This document shows, in pieces, positions 43,444 to 51,728 of a stretch of 64,000 nucleotides of DNA (position 1 is its first letter; every line of letters begins with the position of its first letter). The DNA comes from Flavobacteriales bacterium (GTDB lineage: Bacteria; Bacteroidota; Bacteroidia; UBA10329): contig JACJZQ010000007.1 in the NCBI GenBank assembly GCA_020635495.1, forward strand, positions 1 through 64,000, in the 5' to 3' direction. The notes beneath the pieces were generated by a model. The model made no database searches. It was not told the origin of the DNA and saw only the letters and a program-made list of their open reading frames with translations. Position numbers and translations under genes: made by a program.

Positions 43444-45114
43444 TCAGGCTGAAGCAGATTCTTCTTCTCTCAACGCTCTTCTCAAAATCTTACCAACGTT
43501 GGTCTTCGGCAGGTCATCTCTGAACTCAATATGTTTAGGCCGCTTGTAACCTGTAAGTTCTTCATGACAGTAGGCTTTCAGTTCATCCTCTGTCAATGAT
43601 GGGTCTTTCTTAACAACGAAGATCTTAACCGCCTCATTCGATTTCTCATCTGGAACACCGATGGCTGCAACCTCCAACACTTTAGGATGAGATGCCACCA
43701 CATCTTCCACCTCATTCGGATATACATTGAACCCTGAAACCAGAATCATGTCTTTGATCCTATCCACAATGGTGAAGAATCCGTCTTCGCTCATAACGGC
43801 CACGTCTCCAGTGCGCAACCAACCATCCTTTATCACATTGGCCGTTTCATCCGGACGATTGTAATAACCTTGCATTACTTGCGGTCCCTTGATATTTATC
43901 TCGCCTCGTTCTCCTACGGGAACTTCATTTCCTTCCTCATCACATAGCTTCATGTTGGTAGATGCCACTGGAATACCGATAGTTCCAATCCGTGCACGAC
44001 CGTCAATTGGATTAGCAGACGCAACAGGAGAACTCTCCGTAAGTCCGTAGCCCTCAACCAAAAGGTTTCCGGTAACAGCATTCCACTTTTCAGCAACAGC
44101 CTTCTGAATGGCCATGGCACCGCCAATGGTCAGCTTCAGCGAGCTGAAATCCAGTTTCTTGAAGTCCTCATTATTCAATAGACCGTTGAAAAGTGTGTTC
44201 ACACCAGTAAGAACCGTCCATTTATGCTTGCTCAACTCTTTCACAAATGCTGGAATATCCCTTGGATTGGTGATCAGAACATTCTTTCCTCCCATGCAGA
44301 TGAACGCCAAGCAGTTTACCGTAAGTGAGAAAATATGGTACATCGGCAGTGGCGTGATGATGATCTCTTCACCTTCCTTTATCAGATCGCCCATGAGGCC
44401 ACGCATTTGCTCCATGTTGGCAATTACGTTTCTGTGCGTTAGAACTGCGCCTTTCGAAACTCCGGTTGTACCTCCCGTGTACTGCAAGAACGCAGTGTCT
44501 GTGTTCTTTATCTCAACGCGCTTCGGCTTTTGGCCTCTGTCTTTCACCACATCACGGAAGTCAACAGTGTTCTTCAGATTGTAGCTAGGCACCATCTTCT
44601 TCACGTGCTTCAATACCAAATTGACAATGAACTGCTTCGGTTGCGGGAAGAGGTCTGGAATTTTGGTAACGATAACGTGTTTCAATCCAGTTTTCGCGAT
44701 GCACTCCTCCAGTTCACCACAGAAATTGGCAACTATTACCACTGCCTTGGCTCCAGAATCATTGAACTGGTGCTCCATCTCTCTGGATGTGTAGAGTGGA
44801 TTCACATTCACCACGACCATACCGGCAAGCAAGGAGCCGTAAATACAGATTGGATACTGCAACAGGTTTGGCATCTGAATCGCGATCTTATCGCCAGGAA
44901 CAAGGTCCGTATTGTTCTGAATCCATGCCGCGAAATTTTCAGCACGTTGCTTCAGTTCTCTGAACGTCATCGGAACGCCCATATTCTCAAATGCCACCTT
45001 GTCTCCAAACTTCTCACAGCTTTCTTCAAAGGCCGCAACAATGGATGGGTAACTGTCTGGGTTTATCTCTTTCGGATTGTTACCATAATGCTGGTGCCAT
45101 ATATAATCTGCCAT
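43444..45114 (-). CDS. fadD: Long-chain acyl-CoA synthetase
   Basis: 556 residues of the AMP-binding superfamily, close in length to FadD. The P-loop-like motif is YTGGTTGVSKGA (from Tyr212), followed by EGYGLTESSP, the DGWLRTGD motif and the C-terminal lysine in PKTNVGKILRR. It activates fatty acids to acyl-CoA for beta-oxidation or lipid synthesis, at the inner face of the membrane. No other beta-oxidation gene is adjacent. The first Met is preceded by a good promoter box. Confidence 0.92.
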   Translation of the reverse strand: MADYIWHQHYGNNPKEINPDSYPSIVAAFEESCEKFGDKVAFENMGVPMTFRELKQRAENFAAWIQNNTDLVPGDKIAIQMPNLLQYPICIYGSLLAGMVVVNVNPLYTSREMEHQFNDSGAKAVVIVANFCGELEECIAKTGLKHVIVTKIPDLFPQPKQFIVNLVLKHVKKMVPSYNLKNTVDFRDVVKDRGQKPKRVEIKNTDTAFLQYTGGTTGVSKGAVLTHRNVIANMEQMRGLMGDLIKEGEEIIITPLPMYHIFSLTVNCLAFICMGGKNVLITNPRDIPAFVKELSKHKWTVLTGVNTLFNGLLNNEDFKKLDFSSLKLTIGGAMAIQKAVAEKWNAVTGNLLVEGYGLTESSPVASANPIDGRARIGTIGIPVASTNMKLCDEEGNEVPVGERGEINIKGPQVMQGYYNRPDETANVIKDGWLRTGDVAVMSEDGFFTIVDRIKDMILVSGFNVYPNEVEDVVASHPKVLEVAAIGVPDEKSNEAVKIFVVKKDPSLTEDELKAYCHEELTGYKRPKHIEFRDDLPKTNVGKILRRALREEESASA

Positions 45115-45140
45115 AATTCAGTGGGTTTTGAGTTAGAGAA

Positions 45141-45148
45141 CAAATCTA
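45141..45148 (-). promoter_or_regulatory. Candidate -7 promoter element for fadD
   Basis: The minus strand reads TAGATTTG, an exact TAnnTTTG match, 26 bases upstream of the fadD ATG. Confidence 0.5.
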
Positions 45149-45262
45149 ATGTTTGATTTATTCTTGGGCATATCGACTAAGAAATTGCAACAAAATTTCA
45201 CTCCGTAAATAGTTTACGATGTGCCAGTGTTGGTTTGCTGATGTAATCAAAAACACAGCGCC

Positions 45263-45730
45263 ATGAAAAGCACAGAAAACAACAAAGAACTTGTACTGGA
45301 AATAGTAAAAGAAGGCTATCGCAGATTGGTTTTCCGACAAAAAGTGGGAAACGGATCGGTTTTATTCTTAGAAGAATCTGACCTGGTAGACTTTAGCCGA
45401 CCTCTGTCTGAAAATGAAGATTTCAACGTCTTCTTTACCATGCGGGCCTTCTGGAAATCTTTCCTTGAATACACAAGTAACGAAGGCCTGTTAAAGCGCC
45501 AAGTATGGCACGAGGCCACAAATGAGTGGTTAACACTACAACCTGTTTTCATTCATCCCGATATCAAACATCTGGTTCAAGCCTCCTTGGCCGAAGCCAC
45601 CAGAGAATTGAATTCAGACGACACTGTTCTTATTGACGGAATCCGCAATTGGCTACGAAAACTGGCCGAACCATCTACCAAACTTGATATTGCACTTAAC
45701 ACTAGAAAAAACCTTCGCCATGCCGTTTGA
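45263..45730 (+). CDS. Hypothetical protein, 155 aa
   Basis: I do not recognise this protein. It is soluble, with a beta-rich first half (YRRLVFRQKVGNGSVLFLEES) and a helical C-terminus. There is no signal peptide. Its last 11 bases overlap the start of the next gene, which indicates a translationally coupled pair. Base composition matches the neighbours. Confidence 0.6.
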   Translation: MKSTENNKELVLEIVKEGYRRLVFRQKVGNGSVLFLEESDLVDFSRPLSENEDFNVFFTMRAFWKSFLEYTSNEGLLKRQVWHEATNEWLTLQPVFIHPDIKHLVQASLAEATRELNSDDTVLIDGIRNWLRKLAEPSTKLDIALNTRKNLRHAV

Positions 45731-46100
45731 ACCTATCACAATTCCGGACATTATCAGAGATCGTATTCAGACCGCCACTTCTACATCAGTCAGCGGATAC
45801 TTGGGTGGTATAGACAAAAGCGATATCCCTTACATGTATCATCATCTTAAAAAAGGATGCATTCTTAACCTTCACTCCATAAATAGCAATGACAGGCATT
45901 TACTGTTCGGTGTAAACTACGGCAGTTTCCGCTTGGGAACATTGAACAGCGCGATGGCGCGAAAGATTCAAGAGCTCCAATTATCAGGCAAGATCTATCG
46001 CTTGACCATTGCCGAAGTGGTGAAAGAAAAGTACATGCCACCTACCGCAATTATCGTTGAATTGGAATGCGAAAACGATTTTTTAGCCGATGTTGCGTGA
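45720..46100 (+). CDS. Hypothetical protein, 126 aa, possibly HIRAN-like
   Basis: 126 residues from the ATG at 45720, which overlaps the previous stop by 11 bases. The middle (LKKGCILNLHSINSNDRHLLF) and RLGTLNSAMARKIQELQLSG follow the strand/helix order of HIRAN domains, which bind DNA ends or act as ligand sensors. The match is weak and no partner domain is present. An upstream frame to 45633 is rejected because it overlaps the preceding gene heavily. Confidence 0.5.
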   Translation: MPFEPITIPDIIRDRIQTATSTSVSGYLGGIDKSDIPYMYHHLKKGCILNLHSINSNDRHLLFGVNYGSFRLGTLNSAMARKIQELQLSGKIYRLTIAEVVKEKYMPPTAIIVELECENDFLADVA

Positions 46101-46193
46101 ATCACGTAACAATAAACAGTCAAATATCAATTTGAACATTTGATTGTTGAAAAAGATGATACAATTTTACATTGTTGAATGAATGTCTGACCA

Positions 46194-46201
46194 TACATTC
46201 G
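46194..46201 (+). promoter_or_regulatory. Candidate -7 promoter element
   Basis: TACATTCG, 32 bases upstream of the ATG at 46234. It lies after the alternative start at 46183, which therefore would not be transcribed. Confidence 0.45.
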
Positions 46202-46233
46202 CGGCAGATAAAGAGCACCAAAAAAACCATTCC

Positions 46234-46563
46234 ATGAAACGCGTATTTGGCATACTGATGATAATGATTGTTGCGGCAGGGAGTCAAGCGAACAGCAGAT
46301 CGAATGACCCAACATCTGAAGCAGGAATTGAGATTGCACCAACAGTTAAAAACAACTATTTGGACATTGATGTAGATGATAAATTGGCCGGAACTACCGT
46401 CTCAGTTTCCGTTTTCAGTTCTGTTGGAGATATAGTTTTGGAAATGAATCTTGGATTAGGCCTCAACAAGATCAGTGTTCAAGACCTGCCTAAAGGTGAT
46501 TATGTTGCTGTTGTGCGCGAAAACGGTGAATACAGTAGCAAACAATCTTTCGTGGTTAGCTGA
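46234..46563 (+). CDS. Small exported protein resembling a lone Por-type sorting domain
   Basis: 109 residues from the ATG at 46234: a signal peptide (ending SQANS or nearby), then about 75 residues with the order of a type IX C-terminal domain (YLDIDVDDKLAGTTVSVSVFSSVGDIVLEMNLGLGLNKISVQDLPKGDYVAVVRENGEYSSK... in short segments). The usual YPNP opening is absent and there is no cargo in front. It may be a stand-alone beta-sandwich protein rather than a secretion signal. A terminator follows directly. Confidence 0.6.
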   Translation: MKRVFGILMIMIVAAGSQANSRSNDPTSEAGIEIAPTVKNNYLDIDVDDKLAGTTVSVSVFSSVGDIVLEMNLGLGLNKISVQDLPKGDYVAVVRENGEYSSKQSFVVS

Positions 46564-46586
46564 CCACAACCCATTTGATTACACGA

Positions 46587-46619
46587 AGCTCGGTTCGCCT
46601 AAGGCGAATCGGGCTTTTT
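46587..46619 (+). terminator. Intrinsic terminator
   Basis: Arms AGCTCGGTTCGCC (46587-46599) and GGCGAATCGGGCT (46603-46615) pair with two G-T wobbles, followed by T residues. It overlaps the stop of the convergent photolyase gene. Confidence 0.8.
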
Positions 46620-47925
46620 ATTTGAGCGCTGATTTGTAGCGATCAAGGGCACGTTCCCTTGCAAACTTGTGTTCAACGATGGGTCGCGGATAGGTCAATT
46701 CTTGAAACTCAGGAACCCACTTTTGAATGTATTTGAGTCGCGGATCAAACTTCTGAGTTTGCAGATCGGGATTGAATACACGGAAATACGGAGCGGCATC
46801 GCAACCAGAACCTGCGGCCCATTGCCAACCGCCATTATTGCTTGAGAGTTCAAAGTCCAGTAACTTCTTCGCGAAATAGGCTTCGCCCCAACGCCAATCC
46901 AACAAAAGATGTTTTGTGAGGAAACTGGCCACCACCATCCGAACGCGGTTGTGCATCCATCCAGTTCCGTTGAGTTCACGCATGCCCGCATCCACGATCG
47001 GATAACCTGTCTCCCCTTTACACCAGGCTTCGAAGTGTTTTTCGTTCCGCTCCCACTCTATTTGGTCGTATTGTGGTTTGAATGCACCACCTACAACATG
47101 TGGAAAATGCCACAGGATCATCATGTAGAAATCCCGCCAAATGAGTTCGTTCAGGAATTTGCCGTTCGTTTCCTGAGCCATTCGAGCAAGCTTCCTGATA
47201 CTGATGGTTCCAAAGCGAAGATGAACACTTAACCGAGATGTTCCGTGAATACTCGGAATGTCACGCGTGTTATGATAATTCTTGATGATGTCCAATTCCA
47301 CTTCAGATGATGGAACTTCGACATCCGTTTTCTCAAAACCGATCTCTTCCAAACTCGGAAAATGCTCTGCCTCGAACTTTAGAAAGTTGCCGAAGTATTT
47401 CTCTGTTGGATATGAGCTCAAATAAAAGTCATTGACTTTGCCTTTCCACTTTTTGGAGTAAGGCGTGTAAACCGTGTAAGGCTTTCCATCATCCTTCAGT
47501 ACCTCATCTTTCTCGAAAATGCATTGGTCTTTTGAGGTCTGAAAACTTGATCCGTTTTCCTTGAGCAATTCAGCAATTTGCTTATCGCGTTCTTGGGCGT
47601 AAGGCTCATAATCGTGATTCGTAAAAACCGCTTTGACTGAATATTCAGAAATCAACTTCTTGTATACCTCCAATGGAGTTCCGTGAATAACCAGTAGGTC
47701 AGAACCGAGATTTCGTAATTGACCTTTCACTTGTTCAAGCGTTCGATGAATGAAATCAACGCGCTTGTCAGCTTTGTCTTCCAACTTGGAGAGAATGTGC
47801 TCATCAAAAATGAAAATAGCTAACACAGGATTTCCCAACCGCAAAGCATGATACAATCCAGCGTTGTCATCCAATCGCAGATCGCGCCTGAACCAAAAAA
47901 CCGATACGTCTTGTGTTGACTTCAT
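46618..47925 (-). CDS. phr: Deoxyribodipyrimidine photolyase (cryptochrome/photolyase family)
   Basis: 435 residues. The N-terminal antenna domain begins FWFRRDLRLDDNAGLYHAL. The FAD-binding C-terminal domain has TSRLSVHLRFGTIS, ELIWRDFYMMILWHFP, GYPIVDAGMRELNGTGWMHNRVRM and DWRWGEAYFAKKLLDFELSSN. It repairs UV-induced pyrimidine dimers using blue light. It lies just downstream of folE with the same orientation; folate or deazaflavin antenna supply could link them. An apparent terminator sits only 5 bases before the ATG. Confidence 0.93.
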   Translation of the reverse strand: MKSTQDVSVFWFRRDLRLDDNAGLYHALRLGNPVLAIFIFDEHILSKLEDKADKRVDFIHRTLEQVKGQLRNLGSDLLVIHGTPLEVYKKLISEYSVKAVFTNHDYEPYAQERDKQIAELLKENGSSFQTSKDQCIFEKDEVLKDDGKPYTVYTPYSKKWKGKVNDFYLSSYPTEKYFGNFLKFEAEHFPSLEEIGFEKTDVEVPSSEVELDIIKNYHNTRDIPSIHGTSRLSVHLRFGTISIRKLARMAQETNGKFLNELIWRDFYMMILWHFPHVVGGAFKPQYDQIEWERNEKHFEAWCKGETGYPIVDAGMRELNGTGWMHNRVRMVVASFLTKHLLLDWRWGEAYFAKKLLDFELSSNNGGWQWAAGSGCDAAPYFRVFNPDLQTQKFDPRLKYIQKWVPEFQELTYPRPIVEHKFARERALDRYKSALK

Positions 47926-47930
47926 GGCAT

Positions 47931-47957
47931 AAAAAACCCCGCAACGGGTGCAGGGTT
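47931..47957 (-). terminator. Terminator-like hairpin directly before the phr start codon
   Basis: On the minus strand the arms AACCCTGC and GCGGGGTT (47950-47957 and 47935-47942, one mismatch) are followed by six T, ending at 47931. The phr ATG starts at 47925, so there is no room for a separate promoter after it. Confidence 0.7.
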
Positions 47958-47978
47958 CATTTATCGTGAAAGAAAGTT

Positions 47979-48674
47979 CTACTTCGTACCGTAAACGTAC
48001 TGCAAGAACTCCTTCTTGGTTTCTTCATTTTGGAATGCACCACCGTAGCTTGCCGTCACCGTGCTGCTGCTCGTATCTTCCACCCCACGAAGCGAAACAC
48101 ACATGTGTTTGGCATCAATCAGCACAGCAACATCTTCTGTTCCTAACGCTTCTTTCAACTCATTGGCAATCTGAACGGTCATTCGTTCTTGAACCTGTGG
48201 TCGCTTCGCAAAGTAATCCACAATGCGATTGAGTTTGGATAAACCGACAACTTTACCGCTGTTGATGTAAGCCACGTGTGCCACACCAATGATCGGCACA
48301 AAGTGATGCTCGCAAAAAGAATGGACCTTGATGTCCTTCTCCACCAACATCTCCTTATAGTTGTACTTGTTCTCGAAGAGCTTGACCTCTGGTTTGTTCT
48401 TCGGGTTCAGTCCGCTGAAAACCTCTTCCACGTACATTTTCGCAACGCGCATCGGTGTTCCACGGAGGCTATCATCTGAAAGGTCCAGACCGAGCGTATC
48501 CATGATGTACGCGAAATGCTCCGCGATCTTCTCCATTTTCTCCTCATCAGAAATGGCGTGCGCATTTGGCTTCATCGGTGTATCCAACGAAGTTGCAACG
48601 TGATTGTCTCCAACCTCCTCGATCAATTCGAGGTCCTTATCCTTCAAATTCAACAAAGTTCCGTTCTGTTTCAT
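47979..48674 (-). CDS. folE: GTP cyclohydrolase I
   Basis: 231 residues. The zinc and active-site motifs are HSFCEHHFVPIIG and DAKHMCVSLRGV, with GKVVGLSKLNRIVDYFAKRPQVQERMT between them. It makes dihydroneopterin triphosphate from GTP, the first step to folate and pterins. The start at 48674 keeps the conserved VGDNHVATSLDTP N-terminus and overlaps the QueD-like gene by 38 bases. Confidence 0.94.
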   Translation of the reverse strand: MKQNGTLLNLKDKDLELIEEVGDNHVATSLDTPMKPNAHAISDEEKMEKIAEHFAYIMDTLGLDLSDDSLRGTPMRVAKMYVEEVFSGLNPKNKPEVKLFENKYNYKEMLVEKDIKVHSFCEHHFVPIIGVAHVAYINSGKVVGLSKLNRIVDYFAKRPQVQERMTVQIANELKEALGTEDVAVLIDAKHMCVSLRGVEDTSSSTVTASYGGAFQNEETKKEFLQYVYGTK

Positions 48675-49047
48675 ACAACTTGACTTTTAGCTCCAGATCT
48701 GACTTGATGTGAGGTCGGAGTTTGTTCCAAATGACAACCGCAATATTCTCGGCTGTAGGGTTCAATTCTTTAAATTCTTCTGTGTCCAGATTGAGGTTCT
48801 TATGATCGAAAACATCTTCTACGTGTTCCTTGATGATCTGCTTCAGAACCTTCATATCCACAACATAACCCGTTTCAGGGTCGATTGTTCCTTTAACCGA
48901 CACGATAAGCTCATAATTATGCCCATGAAAATTCGGGTTGTTGCACTTTCCGAACACCTCTTCGTTCTTCTCAAACGACCAATTTGGGTTGAAAAGCCTG
49001 TGCGCGGCATTGAAGTGAGCCTTTCTGCTGACGGTTACTTTCATCAT
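48637..49047 (-). CDS. queD: 6-carboxytetrahydropterin/6-pyruvoyl-tetrahydropterin synthase
   Basis: 136 residues of the T-fold family. Zinc ligands are in FNAAHRLF and FHGHNYELIV, and the catalytic Cys precedes them in the FGKCNNPN stretch. It uses the dihydroneopterin triphosphate made by FolE, either for queuosine (QueD) or for tetrahydropterin. The overlap with folE (38 bases) argues for a shared pterin route. No other queuosine gene is in the window, so the PTPS role is possible. Confidence 0.88.
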   Translation of the reverse strand: MMKVTVSRKAHFNAAHRLFNPNWSFEKNEEVFGKCNNPNFHGHNYELIVSVKGTIDPETGYVVDMKVLKQIIKEHVEDVFDHKNLNLDTEEFKELNPTAENIAVVIWNKLRPHIKSDLELKVKLYETERNFVEFEG

Positions 49048-49053
49048 CCTACA

Positions 49054-49602
49054 TTATACTCCCACCGACTTTAGCCGATGTTCCATTCCTGTAAGGTGAT
49101 CCCTGAACTTATCGATGATAATGCGGAACCAGATCGAATACTTCTCTGGGTGGTTTGCCGCGTCCGTGAATACCTTATCTAACGATGCAAAGGTACAATC
49201 TTCTGCCTCGTCTGGATTTAACTCAATCTTGCCATCATAAACACCGAAGAAAACGTGGTCGTATTCGTTCTCAATGAGCCCATTTTCCACTTCGGCCTTG
49301 TAAACGAATGAGAACTGCTTTTCCACCTTGGCATCAATTCCCATTTCTTCCTTCAATCTGCGAACAGCACATGCCTCGCTAGTTTCGCCATCTCGAGGAT
49401 GCGTACAACAGGTGTTGGTCCACAAACCAGCGCCATGGTATTTGGTGGATGCGCGTTTCTGAAGCAGCAATTCGCCTTTCTTGTTGAACACGAAAACGGA
49501 AACAGCACGGTGTAACTGACCGCTTTTGTGCGCTTCAAGCTTTTCAGACAGGCCAAGCTGCTCATCCTGCTCGTTTACCAATATGACCTGTTCTTTGCTC
49601 AT
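49054..49602 (-). CDS. idi: Isopentenyl-diphosphate delta-isomerase, type I
   Basis: 182 residues from the ATG at 49602. The Nudix-like fold has HRAVSVFVFNKKGELLLQKR, the catalytic Cys in LWTNTCCTHP, and the Nudix-type stretch RRLKEEMG. It interconverts IPP and DMAPP, supplying carotenoid and quinone synthesis. It is 6 bases upstream of queD. Its position beside a photolyase, ECF sigma factor and CarH-type regulator suggests a light-controlled isoprenoid supply. Confidence 0.94.
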   Translation of the reverse strand: MSKEQVILVNEQDEQLGLSEKLEAHKSGQLHRAVSVFVFNKKGELLLQKRASTKYHGAGLWTNTCCTHPRDGETSEACAVRRLKEEMGIDAKVEKQFSFVYKAEVENGLIENEYDHVFFGVYDGKIELNPDEAEDCTFASLDKVFTDAANHPEKYSIWFRIIIDKFRDHLTGMEHRLKSVGV

Positions 49603-49615
49603 GTACGGATATAAC

Positions 49616-49647
49616 AAAGGTCGTCAACTTTATGTTGACGACCTTTT
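49616..49647. terminator. Hairpin between sigma-factor gene and idi
   Basis: A 13-base perfect stem (AAAGGTCGTCAAC at 49616-49628 with GTTGACGACCTTT at 49634-49646) with loop TTTAT. It ends 13 bases before the idi ATG, so idi also has almost no promoter space. Confidence 0.8.
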
Positions 49648-49665
49648 CATATTAAGGCATAAGCC

Positions 49666-50172
49666 TTAGTTTCTGTAATCTTTCAAATCCTTCATCAAGG
49701 ATTGCTTCGCGAAGTAAATTCTACTTTTCACAGTCCCGATAGGAATGTTGAGATGTTCCGCGATCTCTTTGTATTTGAACCCTTTCAAATGCATGGTGAA
49801 CGGAATTCTCGTATTGTCATCCAAGGCATCAATTACCTTGTTTATCTCCTTTGTGGCACGCATGCTTTCAGGAGTCATATCCGAAGCTGCCGGCACAAAG
49901 TCCAGCACCTCAACTTCATCTCTGGTAGTGATCACCGTGTTGGCTCTTTTCTGTTTTCTGTACTGGTTAATGAATGTGTTCTTCATGATGGTGTGCAACC
50001 ATGCTTTGAAGTTGGTATTTGGTGTATACTTATCCTGATAAGTAATGGCCTTTACCATAGTTTCTTGGAGAAGGTCCTGCGCGTCTTCTCTGTTTTTGGT
50101 TAGACTTAGAGCGAAGTACTCTAGCACATCGCTCATCTTAAGTAGTCGGTCGTTGAATGTTAGTGCTGACAT
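49666..50172 (-). CDS. ECF-family sigma factor
   Basis: 168 residues. Region 2 holds REDAQDLLQETMVKAI and the promoter-melting FKAWLHTIMKNTFINQYRK; region 4 holds GFKYKEIAEHLNIPIGTVKSRIYFAKQSL. No anti-sigma gene is adjacent. It is in the neighbourhood of a CarH/LitR-like regulator, the arrangement known in Bacteroidota and Myxococcus for light-induced carotenoid control. Its promoter region contains a palindrome and an inverted repeat described separately. Confidence 0.92.
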   Translation of the reverse strand: MSALTFNDRLLKMSDVLEYFALSLTKNREDAQDLLQETMVKAITYQDKYTPNTNFKAWLHTIMKNTFINQYRKQKRANTVITTRDEVEVLDFVPAASDMTPESMRATKEINKVIDALDDNTRIPFTMHLKGFKYKEIAEHLNIPIGTVKSRIYFAKQSLMKDLKDYRN

Positions 50173-50210
50173 GATATATTTTGTTTAAGTGTTAGTTCTT
50201 ATTTGTTAAA

Positions 50211-50218
50211 CAAACATA
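50211..50218 (-). promoter_or_regulatory. Candidate -7 promoter element for the ECF sigma gene
   Basis: The minus strand reads TATGTTTG, an exact TAnnTTTG match, 38 bases before the ATG at 50172. A TTTGG at about 50238-50242 sits 20 bases upstream as a -33 candidate, with the palindrome 50226-50237 between the two. Confidence 0.55.
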
Positions 50219-50225
50219 TATATCA

Positions 50226-50237
50226 ATGTTTAAACAT
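50226..50237. promoter_or_regulatory. Perfect 12-bp palindrome in the sigma-gene promoter spacer
   Basis: ATGTTTAAACAT lies between the -33 and -7 boxes. MerR-family proteins typically bind dyads in such a long spacer. Weaker copies of the same motif are at 50181-50188 and 50203-50213. Confidence 0.6.
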
Positions 50238-50245
50238 CCAAATTA

Positions 50246-50278
50246 TTGTCTAACATTTTTTACTTTTTAATTAAACAA
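50246..50278. promoter_or_regulatory. 33-bp inverted repeat upstream of the ECF sigma gene
   Basis: TTGTCTAA (50246-50253) and TTAAACAA (50271-50278) face each other across 17 bases. On the minus strand it begins TTGTTTAAT, then an A-rich spacer, then GTTAGACAA. Nearly the same element is at 55860-55891. Confidence 0.6.
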
Positions 50279-50352
50279 AATATTCCCATAGGGCTGAAAC
50301 CCACGCCCCACAAGGGATACAGGCCAATGTTAAGAAATCAAAAAAGAGGGAA

Positions 50353-51237
50353 TTAATTGATCTGACTCTCGATGTAGTCTACATACTGCTGCACATCATC
50401 CGTTTTGATGACGTTCTTTGGAAGAGCACCAGTGTATTGAGATACCTGATAGCCCGAGATGATGATCTTTTGTTTAGGAAAAGCATCAGCCAACGAATGG
50501 AGATAGGATTCCAAAACACCTTCGTCCATAGTTGCTACGAATGCTGACACCAAATAGTCTGGTTGGTGCGCTTGTACCACCTGCTTCAGGTCTTGCATAG
50601 GAACAGACTGACCTAAATAAATAGCTTCAACGCCCCTTTTCTTCATCAAGTACCTGAAAAATAGTAGGCCCATTTCGTGCATCTCCCCTTCTCTTAAGAA
50701 GAACACGGCTTTCTTATCGCGATTTTCTGAACTATAAAGCTTGTCAGTAGCTACATACATTTTCTGTATGATGAGATTACTGATAAAATGTTCTTGGGCT
50801 GGATTGATGGAATTTGCCATCCACATTACGCCCACCTTTTGTAGGAACGGATACAGCACATGAATGCAGAAATCTTCAAAACCCAACTGATCTGTTCCAT
50901 CCTTGAGGATTGCCTCAAACTTTGGACGGTCAAGATCAACCATGGATACTACTAACCTATCTATATACGTAGGGTAAGATGTATCTGTCTGGGCTACCTT
51001 CTCCACCTCCTGACAGAGTGCATCATAGTTGAGCTTACATATCTTGGAAATTTTGAGACCATGATTGTTCAGCAACGCTATGTTCAGCAACTTCTTCAAG
51101 TCGCTATCACAGTACGTTCTGATATTGGTATCTGTGCGATCTGGCGTAATGATCCCGTATCGCTTCTCCCAAATACGAATTGTGTGGGCTTTTATTCCCG
51201 ACAATGTCTCAAGATCTTTGATGCTGTACTGGCCCAT
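50353..51237 (-). CDS. CarH/LitR-type MerR regulator with B12-binding domain
   Basis: 294 residues. The MerR helix-turn-helix is at about 3-70 (SIKDLETLSGIKAHTIRIWEKRYGI). Residues about 100-165 are the cobalamin-capping helical domain with the W-x9-EH motif (Trp139, Glu149, His150). The Rossmann B12 domain follows with the lower-ligand motif ExHxxG (His187). By family knowledge it would bind adenosylcobalamin in the dark, repress its targets and release them in light. The residue after Trp139 is Met140, where Thermus CarH has the second heme-like ligand His132. It is co-transcribed with the SRPBCC and SDR genes. Confidence 0.9.
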   Translation of the reverse strand: MGQYSIKDLETLSGIKAHTIRIWEKRYGIITPDRTDTNIRTYCDSDLKKLLNIALLNNHGLKISKICKLNYDALCQEVEKVAQTDTSYPTYIDRLVVSMVDLDRPKFEAILKDGTDQLGFEDFCIHVLYPFLQKVGVMWMANSINPAQEHFISNLIIQKMYVATDKLYSSENRDKKAVFFLREGEMHEMGLLFFRYLMKKRGVEAIYLGQSVPMQDLKQVVQAHQPDYLVSAFVATMDEGVLESYLHSLADAFPKQKIIISGYQVSQYTGALPKNVIKTDDVQQYVDYIESQIN

Positions 51238-51242
51238 GTTTT

Positions 51243-51728
51243 CTATGCGCGTTCTGCTACTGTTAACATTGTTTTACCAAACTTGTTCTCCAGTATGCGA
51301 AATCTATACTCAAAGATGCTCTTAACCTTACGTTTGATCAAGAGCCAGTTGATGAACTTACCAACAATACCAAGTGGAACACGGTAGTGTAGAATGTCGG
51401 TCATGAGCACGCCATTTTCACGCTCTTCAAAGAAATGCTGATGATGCCAAAATGAGTATGGACCAAAACGCTGCTCATCCACAAACATTTTTCTGTCTTC
51501 AACATGTGTTATTTCCGTTACCCAACCCATTTTGACAAATGGAAACGGGGTTACATTATACTGGATTATCTGACCTTGATACATGCGAGGAATATCCTTG
51601 GTCAAGATTTCGAATTGCATATCGTCAGGTGTTATCTCATTCAGGTTTTCTGGCCTTGAGAAGAAATCCCAAGCTTCGTCCAGCGAAATTGGCAGAAACT
51701 GCTCATATCTGTTCTCGTGTAATTTCAT
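51243..51728 (-). CDS. SRPBCC-fold ligand-binding protein (COG4276-like)
   Basis: 161 residues. Opening HENRYEQFLPISLDEAWDFFSRPENLNEITP and later VEDRKMFVDEQRFGPYSFWHHQHFFEE follow the START/Bet v1-like fold of the 'cell division inhibitor'-type SRPBCC family. It should bind a hydrophobic ligand in the cytoplasm. It overlaps the SDR gene by 4 bases and precedes the CarH-type regulator by 5. These neighbours commonly occur together in light-response loci. Confidence 0.82.
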   Translation of the reverse strand: MKLHENRYEQFLPISLDEAWDFFSRPENLNEITPDDMQFEILTKDIPRMYQGQIIQYNVTPFPFVKMGWVTEITHVEDRKMFVDEQRFGPYSFWHHQHFFEERENGVLMTDILHYRVPLGIVGKFINWLLIKRKVKSIFEYRFRILENKFGKTMLTVAERA

